Assembly: GCA_025617745.1 (NCBI GenBank)
Contig: CM046864.1
Span: forward strand, 25,978,199-26,042,198
Reading direction: 5' to 3'
DNA: 64,000 nt
Source: Heliocidaris erythrogramma
Taxonomy: Eukaryota > Echinodermata > Echinoidea > Camarodonta > Echinometridae
Shown: positions 57,461 to 64,000 of the stretch, piece by piece
Layout of the letters: every line of letters begins with the position of its first letter
Numbering within the stretch: position 1 is the first letter of the stretch
Program-made: the position numbers and the translations under genes
Notes under the pieces: model-generated
What the model was told of the DNA's origin: nothing
The model's input: the letters and a program-made list of their open reading frames with translations, nothing else
Databases searched by the model: none

Positions 57461-57700
57461 GCCAGGTAAAAATGCCAAGGGTAAAAATGCCAGAGGAAAA
57501 AAATGCCAGAGGTAAAAATGCAAGAGGTAAAAATGCCATAGGTAAAAATACCAGAGGTAAAAGTGCCAGAGGAAAAAATGCCAGAGGTAAAAATGCCAGA
57601 GGTAAAAATGCCAGAGGAAAAAAATGCCAGAGGAAAAAATGGCAGAGGTAAAAATGCCAAAGGTACAAAATGCTAGTGGTAAATGTAAAAGGAAAAAGTT
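57461..57700. repeat. 15-bp minisatellite GCCAGAGGTAAAAAT
   Basis: About 15 copies with small changes (AGGAAAAAA in place of AGGTAAAAA in several). The long minus-strand ORFs across it (up to 195 codons, FLPLAFL-type repeats) are translated repeat and not genes. Confidence 0.92.
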
Positions 57701-57746
57701 GTCAGAAAAGAAAATCTGAGATGATTCCAAATCAGGCAAGGGGCTG

Positions 57747-57971
57747 TTGAAGCTAATGCTAAACAGCTCCTGTGGAATGGCCCCAAGATCTCCAGACTTA
57801 ACACCCATGGACTTCTTCGTCTGGGGGTTTCTGAAGTCCAAGGTGTACAGCAGCCCTCCTGCAACTCTAGATGACTTGCAAACAGGCAGACACATCGTAG
57901 GGCCAATGCCAGCAATGCTCCATCGAGCTCAGAAATGCATCGAGAGAAACGGACGCCATGTGGAAGATTGA
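57747..57971 (+). pseudogene. mariner-like transposase C-terminal remnant
   Basis: MAPRSPDLTPMDFFVWGFLK, then SKVYSSPPATLDDL, MPAMLHRAQKC and NGRHVED resemble the last part of mariner/Tc1-type DDE transposases (the SPDLxPxDFFLWGxLK motif with the third catalytic acidic residue). A stop follows at 57969. The upstream catalytic part is not found and the minisatellite sits directly before it, so this is a fragment. Two internal deletions relative to the usual spacing are likely. Confidence 0.75.
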
Positions 57972-59478
57972 AAGCTATGTCCAAGTGCCCAAAATGACTA
58001 TGAAAAAGGACTTTCAGTGAAGATCACTGAGTGTTATGACTGGCTTTATTTAGTTATTAATTTGATTAAACATATGCATAAACTTTACGCTCATTGTTTG
58101 TGTGAATGTTGTTGTCTCTGTTTCAGCAGGTAATTATACGACTTGGCCCAAATGAATTTTGACTATCTTTCAAACAATGGCCATTGTGCACTCAACCGTA
58201 AAAACAACATTGAAACAAATGTTACCAAACAACAGAGGAATATGCACTCTATCTACACATGCTAAAAATACTCTGTTAATCCCACAATTTTTTAAACAAT
58301 ACTCAATTTCAATAGTGAAACATTTTTCTAACTCACACTGTTGTATACGACTTTAGGTTTCTCACAACCATGACAATGATAGATGAGAGATATGGAGCAT
58401 AACATCTGGACCCTCTGCCCTACCCCTTTCTTTCCTTTTTAATTTTTCACCCATTGGTTGTTTATGTATATTTGCTGTTGGTGTGGCTTTTCCCTCTTTG
58501 TTTTGTTTTTTTCTTCTTCCTTTTCTTTGTTTTAAATGTTTGTTCGTTTGTTGTTGCGTTTTGAGTTGTGGAATAGGCGGGGGGGGGGGGGGGGGGGGGG
58601 GGTGATGGTGTATGTTCTCTTATCTTTTTTTTTTCTTCCTATATTCTTCCTATCCTTTTTTCTTCTCTTATCTTTCCTCTTTCTTTTAAAATTTTCTCTC
58701 TGAAAGAAATTGAAAAAGGATTTCTTGAAAATAGTTAAAATTCATTTGCTATTTTGTTATTATAAGACCCAATGATATTTTTTTAAAGACTATTAACGCG
58801 ATTTCATACGAATGGTAAAGCTTTATTTGCGATTTGTTTATGTGAAAATACATTTCAATTGTTATCTTTCATTTGGTTTTATTTCTTTTTTGTTTGTAAT
58901 GCAATGTGTAACTTAAATATACGAATCTTATTATTATTGAAATGTGTATTCCTATTCGCAAATATATTTTACATGAAAAGTTATTTCTGTTATTGTTTTG
59001 GAAATTTGAAATTTCAGATGAAATTGGTATCTCTCCTATACGACGTCACTGCATGGACACACTGATCTCTACTGTATATTCATTGTCACTCACGCATCTA
59101 CTTAGTCGTGAACGTGCATCTGCGACAAAATAAATGGCTCGTAAACTTGGTATTTACACTACACGGGGACGAAAGGGCAAGTGGCATAGCTAGGATTTTT
59201 GTATTTATTTATTATTATTTTTGTTTGGCGTGACCTGGGCCCCGTAACATAAAGAGTGTTTATAAACTCCGATCAAGCGATAATGGCAATCAATCGCTAA
59301 AATCCGTAACACAAAGCCCCCCCCCCCTTTCATTCAAGGCTATTAGAGCATGATTCATAGCGATCAATCATTATTAATTTTTGCAATGAATTTAAATAAC
59401 ACGTAACGACTTGTCTTGAGACTATGACAATTCCACATTTCCCCGCTGATATCGCTGAAACTAGTGGAAGCATGACTG
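57972..59478. other. no gene; 25-bp poly-G tract
   Basis: T-rich stretches, a G-run at 58577-58601 and a C-run at about 59317. GGGCCCCGTAACATAAAG at 59237 resembles one end of the MITE at 11946-12082. No coding feature recognised. Confidence 0.55.
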
Positions 59479-59609
59479 GAAAAATGAGGTAAGTACCTCC
59501 GTTTTATTCATATTATATAACGATGTCAATATATTTTAATAAATGATGACAATAATTATGTAAAATTCTAATGTAAGTAGCATTCTATGACAATGAATTG
59601 TGCATATAT

Positions 59610-59807
59610 AAAGATGAAAGCTGATATTTTACCGGAATTAAGACGCCTTTTTATCCTATCGCGCAACCGTGTTTCAGTGGCAAGAAGCACACGCTGACGG
59701 AACAACCAAAGGTCCTTCGCCCGTGATCTCCGGCAGACCTCGCGTTGCTTGCCCGGTGGGCTGTGTACGGCAGAATTTTTTTCTGACTTGGACGATGCAA
59801 ATTTCAT
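59610..59807 (-). CDS. exon-like ORF of unknown function, left arm
   Basis: ATG at 59805-59807 opens MKFASSKSEKNSAVHSPPGK, then QREVCRRSRAKDLWLFRQRV, LLATETRLRDRIKRRLNSG, strongly basic with an Arg-rich C-terminal half, suggesting nucleic-acid binding (inference). A donor-like GTAAAA follows LNSG at about 59632-59637. No family recognised. Confidence 0.4.
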
Positions 59808-60386
59808 TGTGCTTGTAAAACTAATTGTGTATTTGTTATGATGGTATTATTATGACCCATGTCTCTTATTTCTTAACACACTTGGGCAAACCCACAAAAT
59901 AGGGGCCGGATTTTTTTCCAAGCTATTATAAGGCCAACCAAAAACAACATGCTTGCAACAGGCAGGCCCAAATGTTTGGCCTGCCTGTTGCATGTTGTTA
60001 TTAAAGGGTTACTAAAATAAAAAAATAATTGCCCATTTTTCGTAGGAAGGTGTCATCAGGAGCCAAAAAATATCCATCACCCAATTTTTTATGCATTCAG
60101 TCATATTTTATAATCATTTGAAAAGTACATTTTTGCTGATTTACACAGTCATAAGCCCCGCCCCTAAAAAAAAACCATCGAAGCGACATCATGATCACGT
60201 GATCTGTGACGCATGAAAAGTAAGGGGAAATATTCCACTAACCTATACCGTTCGCGCCCGGAGGCCCCCGGCAGGCCCAGCCCGGTGCCGAGCATGATAT
60301 TCACCGCATCGACCATTTGCATTGCGTATTTTCGTGTGTTTTATTCCTCACAATAACTTTGATTTCGGGACACAGTTTCATCAATA

Positions 60387-60536
60387 ATGCCTAATCGGTG
60401 TATAGTTGCGGGCTGTAGCAAGACCCCTAAAGATGGTGTAAGCCTACATCATTTTCCTGAAGATAAAAATCTACGGAAATTGTGGGTCGCAAAGGTAAAC
60501 CTCACGCGGGCAAAGTGGCAAGGGCCGGCCAAGTGA
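60387..60536 (+). pseudogene. THAP zinc-finger fragment of copy B
   Basis: ATG at 60387 opens MPNRCIVAGCSKTPKDGVSL, then HHFPEDKNLRKLWVA and WQGPAK, closing at TGA (60534-60536). The four bases TGAG at 60534-60537 shift the frame; the next frame gives WSTICSDHFAEDDFEDPGLY with the C-x2-H zinc pair. An in-frame TAG follows KRRIS, then LKDSAIPTIR at about 60631-60660. Both lesions are shared with copy A. Confidence 0.82.
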
Positions 60537-60799
60537 GTGGAGTACAATCTGCAGCGATCACTTTGCCGAAGATGATTTTGAGGATCCTGGCCTGTATTCC
60601 GAATTTGGCATGAAGAGAAGGATAAGCTAGCTAAAAGATTCAGCTATTCCAACGATCAGACTTGGAGTCAAGTCTTCCAATCTGTTTTTCAACGACAGCA
60701 GCTGCAGCAGCTTCACCCGGAGACAGAAAATTCTGTCTCTCGTTCGTTAGCTAAGACGACCTAACGAACGAGAGACAGAATTTTTGGTCTACTTCACCC

Positions 60800-60843
60800 G
60801 TAACTCCAGGGAGCTCCAACGCGTTGGAGCTCCCTGGAGTTAC
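60800..60843. repeat. 44-bp perfect palindrome in Kolobok copy B
   Basis: GTAACTCCAGGGAGCTCCAA and its inverse meet at the ACGCGT centre. Just before it (60720-60785) another inverted pair GAGACAGAAAATTC / GAGACAGAATTTTT occurs. Copy A has the same pair near 24865-24975. Confidence 0.92.
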
Positions 60844-61834
60844 TTCACCCACGGCCCTTCACCGTATTCTGCGAGGGGTTCTGGTCGAATTTCCCCTTGC
60901 CACTCGAGCTTCTTTGCCTTCGGGGTCTGATCATCTGATAAATCAGAGTTCGTATCTGCATGGTTCAGAAAAGTCCTCCAACTCGGAATCGCGGGCACTT
61001 TTCCTCTCTCTATATAAGTTACTCGAATTCAGCCAAAATCTAAGTCAGTACTAACGTACTATGTAAAGCAAAGTAAAAAAAAAAGCCGTAAGTGAAATAA
61101 ACAAAACAAAAGCGTTCACCAGTCGCTATGGACGAGGGGAACATAGTCACTGCCGTACTAAAGATGTGTAGGACATTGTACATACAGACTCATAAAACGG
61201 CTGTGCACGCGTTTATGACCAATGCAAAACTTTCGTTCGGCAAGCTCAGATGGATGAGAACAAAAAGAAAAGCTAAAAAACAAGAGCTGTATATATTTGG
61301 GCAAAAGCGTTTTCTGATCTTGTAGAAAATATATTGCCAATGATTATTCACTCATAAGATTATATTAATTAATTTCCTTTTTCATAAATTGTCCGTTGAA
61401 CAGAGGGGTCAAATACCGCATTCTGTGTACAATATTATATGCTGCAGCCTGCAGATCTTGTGCCTCTTACTTTTCATACGTCACTTGGGGGTTAGCCAAT
61501 CAGCTCACGAGTTTTAAGGAACGGTCCCAAAACCTCTACTTTTCCCCTTTTTCGCCAAAACGAGACATAATTTGGACAATCGATTGGCAGATTCGTGATT
61601 ACAAGGCAAAACTACATGGAAAGAGCACACATTTACTCTCTAATTTAGTCAACCTTTAATATTATTACTGTTATACATAGTGGGCCTGCCTGTTGAATGT
61701 TGTTATTGGTTGGCCTTATAATAGCTTGGAAAAAATCCGGCCCCTATTTTGTGGGTTTGCCCAAGTGTGTTAAGAAATAGTAGGAGACATGGGTCATAAT
61801 AATACCATCATAACAAATTAGTTTTACAAGCACA

Positions 61835-62032
61835 ATGAAATTTGCATCGTCCAAGTCAGAAAAAAATTCTGCCGTACACAACCCATCGGGCAAGCAACGC
61901 GAGGTCTGCCGGAGATCACGGGCGAAGGACCCTTGGTTGTTCCGTCAGCGTGTGCTTCTTGCCACTGAAACAGGGTTGCGCGATAGGATAAAAAGGCGTC
62001 TTAATTCCGGTAAAATATCAGCTTTCATCTTT
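61835..62032 (+). CDS. exon-like ORF of unknown function, right arm
   Basis: Inverse copy of the left-arm ORF, also fully open from ATG at 61835. Changes are few: SPPGK to NPSGK, AKDLW to AKDPW, TRLRD to TGLRD. The unbroken frame in both arms may reflect recent duplication. No family recognised. Confidence 0.4.
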
Positions 62033-62226
62033 ATATATGCACAATTCATTGTCATAGAATGCTACTTAAATTAGAATTTTACATAATTATTGTTATGATT
62101 TATTAAAAAATATTGACATCGTCATATAATATGAATAAAACGGAGGTACTTACCTCATTTTTCAGCGCTGGTAATGACGCGTGCACATTTATATTGATTG
62201 CAATTGCCGCGACAGAATTCCCAAAC

Positions 62227-62559
62227 CTGATCCAGTTGTGGAGGTGGTACAGACAACGCCTGCGTCTTGACTGTGATCACAGTTGTGGGACCCCCATTGA
62301 AGGTGGCTGCAGTCAGCAAGAAAGTCATCATCGGTATTACAGTTAACATTGTCTAGCCAAATAGTCCCAGACCCTGACCCGTATTGTCCGATATTAGCTA
62401 CTGAAGGTCCTGCGAATCCCAGTTGTTTGCAAACGACTGCTGCGTTTACGTTGTCCCAGTAGTCTCCGCACACAGTACCCCAACGCCCCGCGTAGTTAAT
62501 TTCTACTCGACCTTCAGATGGATATGATGTATTTCCCTCTAGACGAATGGGGTACTGGT
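62227..62559 (-). CDS. SRCR domain exon, isolated
   Basis: 333 nt, 111 codons, phase 1-1. Acceptor CAATTCATTTATAG before 62559; donor GTTTGG at 62221-62226 (weak). Landmarks: QYPIRLEGNTS, GRWGTVC, VVCKQLGFAGPS, ANIGQYGSGSG, IWLDNVNC, LADC, SHNC and DAGVVC; six group A cysteines. The domain is complete and very similar to the 22.4-kb exon. Strand and phase would let it join the cluster 33 kb downstream, but it could equally belong to a second SRCR gene. A foldback repeat starts about 60 bp downstream (62164) and a composite element about 105 bp upstream (62665). Confidence 0.87.
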
Positions 62560-62928
62560 CTATAAATGAATTGTAATGAGAAATAAATCCGGAGTAAACA
62601 TTAAATCTATAGGTGATATGTTTTATTATCATCATACAATGATCTCACAGTTTTTTGATAATGTCCCTGATAGCAGAAAGTGTTAAAAAATGACGTGATA
62701 TTTACGTCGTGGTTTTCGTCTTTTTTACGTCCTGTAATTACGTCAATAAGACGACAACTTGCACCAACGCAAGACGTCAAGAGGACGTCTTATTTTGACG
62801 TCATCTCTACGTCTTGTACACTGTAAAAACTAAAGTGCTACTTTTAGGGGCATGTATAATGACTGCACCTGAAATGCTGTTTATAGCACTTGCAGTGTGC
62901 TAATTTACCAGCAAAAAAAAAAAAAAAT

Positions 62929-63001
62929 GTGACCGTGGCGAGCCTCGAACCAGGTTCCGCTGATTGAGAGGCGCTGACGTTACCGATGGACTAACAAATG
63001 C
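62929..63001 (-). ncRNA. tRNA-like module (minus) in composite element copy 2
   Basis: Nearly the same as 15554-15626: TTAGTCCATCGGTAACG and GGTTCGAGGCTC on the minus strand, CTC in the anticodon position. Confidence 0.6.
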
Positions 63002-63104
63002 TTCTTGCAATCCAGTTTAGTCATGGGAGTCAAGTAGATAACATGAACTATGTGGTGTCGTAAATTCACTATGTAACAATATGATCTGATCTAAATCGTA
63101 CAAT

Positions 63105-63172
63105 GTGAGGTAGTCTAGCGGTAATGCCAGCAATTCTCGATCAGCGGACCCTGGTTCGAAGCTCGCCCAAAT
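63105..63172 (+). ncRNA. tRNA-like module (plus) in composite element copy 2
   Basis: Nearly the same as 15730-15799: TAGTCTAGCGGTAATGCC and GGTTCGAAGCTC. Both box motifs are unchanged between copies. Confidence 0.6.
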
Positions 63173-63473
63173 CATTTTTTTTAAATGAATGTTTAGCAGT
63201 TTAAGGAGCCGGTCCAGCTCCCGTGAAAGTGCTGAAATAGCACGCTGTGTGCATTCAATAGCACGCTGAGTGCAGTCCGTATGCATGCCCTCAAAAAGTG
63301 CTATATACAGCACTTCAGTTTTTACAGTGTACAGATGACGTCAAAATAAGACGTCCTCTTGACGTCTTGCGTTGGTGCAAGTTGTCGTCTTATTGACGTA
63401 ATTACAGGACGTAAAAAAGACGAAAACCACGACGTAATTATCACGTAATTTTTACCACTTTCTGCTATCAGGG

Positions 63474-64000
63474 GTAATATACATGGAATCATTTCATATC
63501 ATCTACAACCTTTATCTTATCAAGCATTAATTCTTTATCATATTGATAATATTTCCATTCAAAAGTCTTAAGATTTTCAGTTCATATTTATTCAATTCCA
63601 TTCCATCTTTAAAAAACTCAAAACACGACTAATAAAAACATGCGATTCCATATAACATTATAACCATGATAACACATTACATTTCAAATCACATACTATT
63701 AAATGGTGATGAAACTAAATTGGGCATAGCTTAAAAAGCCAAAAGGGTTTTGTCAGGACAACTTCTCAGATGATATATAATTTGGTAAACTAAATGGTGG
63801 AATAAACAAATAGCAAGTAGTAACAACAAAATAATTTACGAACTGCACCTTGTACCAACACAAGCCCAGAATACAACAGGACATGCATGATGGGATAGGA
63901 AAGGAGATACACATCAAAAACAGAGAAAAAAGAAGAGATGGAGGAAATGGAAGAAAATCTTATATATTTGCTCAGTGAAAATTATGTATAATCGAAAACT
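63474..64000. other. no gene recognised
   Basis: AT-rich sequence upstream (in gene orientation) of the 62.2-kb SRCR exon. No further SRCR exon or signal-peptide exon before the window edge. Confidence 0.55.

Larger units (their letters stand above)
60005..61655 (+). mobile_element. Kolobok-like DNA transposon, THAP-bearing, copy B
   Basis: TTAA at 60001-60004 and 61656-61659. Ends AGGGTTACTAAAATAA and AGGTTGACTAAATTAGAG (read inward). 1651 bp against 1672 in copy A, same internal order: THAP frame, palindromes, AT-rich tail. Inserted in the loop of the 59.5-62.2 kb foldback. Confidence 0.82.
59479..62164. repeat. foldback with exon-like ORF in both arms; Kolobok copy in loop
   Basis: Left arm 59479-59998 and right arm 61668-62164 are inverse copies (outer edges GAAAAATGAGGTAAGTACCT and inverse). 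Before the Kolobok insertion at TTAA (60001-60004), the arms were separated by a loop of only tens of bases, giving a hairpin of about 1 kb. Each arm carries a 79-codon ORF. Confidence 0.85.
62665..63473. mobile_element. composite foldback element with tRNA-like core, copy 2
   Basis: Same ends as 14989-16097 (CCCTGATAGCAGAAAGTGTT and inverse) but a single left shell unit. The core (62816-63336) has ends CACTGTAAAAACTAAAGTGC and inverse, with TA on each side. It holds the same two tRNA-like modules. Confidence 0.87.

Noticed and set aside
57262-57895. Long minus-strand ORFs (132 and 195 codons) with FLPLAFL repeats
   Set aside because: They are translations of the 15-bp minisatellite, which is open in several frames because its unit length is a multiple of three.
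1-64000. CRISPR array, prokaryotic operon or plasmid features
   Set aside because: Repeats lack the regular repeat-spacer pattern, genes have introns, and nothing of bacterial type is present.

Overview
The window is animal genomic DNA with one recognisable host gene in a very dense field of transposable elements. The host signal is a set of group A SRCR (scavenger receptor cysteine-rich) exons on the minus strand. Each encodes one SRCR domain, is bounded by splice signals and is in phase 1-1. They end in an exon for a transmembrane segment and a short tail carrying YENL. Lineage-expanded multi-SRCR genes, THAP/TTAA transposons, Penelope-like elements and abundant foldback repeats fit an echinoderm, most likely a sea urchin. 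Amphioxus or another invertebrate deuterostome is not excluded, and no species-level marker was found.

Host gene (minus strand, 5' to 3' = high to low coordinates): SRCR exons at 28902-29240, 22359-22688, 21210-21551, 19764-20093, 18874-19206 and 17401-17730, then the terminal TM/tail exon at 14746-14951. A further SRCR exon at 62227-62559 is either an upstream exon of the same gene across a 33-kb intron or part of a neighbouring paralogue. No signal-peptide exon is seen. The product would be a type I membrane receptor with at least six or seven extracellular SRCR domains.

Repeat layout. 1-1771: an inverted repeat carrying an exon-like ORF. 2.3-2.7 kb: a 100-bp tandem repeat. 3-14 kb: MITEs, poly-G repeats and foldbacks, some flanked by TTAA. 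15-16 kb and 62.7-63.5 kb: two copies of a composite element, an ACGTC-rich shell around a core with two inverted tRNA-like modules. 23.4-25.7 kb: a TTAA MITE and a Kolobok-like THAP transposon. 26.3-28.1 kb: a foldback with a CGGTCTATCGGACC satellite. 32.8-36.9 kb: a 4.1-kb TTAA element. 37.2-48.9 kb: an L1-like LINE split by a CR1-like LINE, poly-G DNA, a Penelope-like element (itself hit by a DNA transposon and a SINE) and an 8-bp-TSD transposon. 49.5-51.4 kb: a nested inverted repeat around a near-perfect 141-bp hairpin and a possible small exon. 51.5-51.8 kb: the 3' end of a LINE. 54-55.6 kb: a tandem duplication with an insertion and its empty site. 57.4-58 kb: a minisatellite and a mariner-like remnant. 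59.5-62.2 kb: a foldback with a second exon-like ORF in both arms and the second Kolobok copy in its loop.

The most unusual items are the tRNA-like modules inside foldback DNA elements (two unrelated families), the two inverted-duplicated exon-like ORFs, the shared lesions of the THAP elements, and the long hairpin at 50.6 kb. All coordinates and motif calls come from reading the sequence. No alignment or database search was run.
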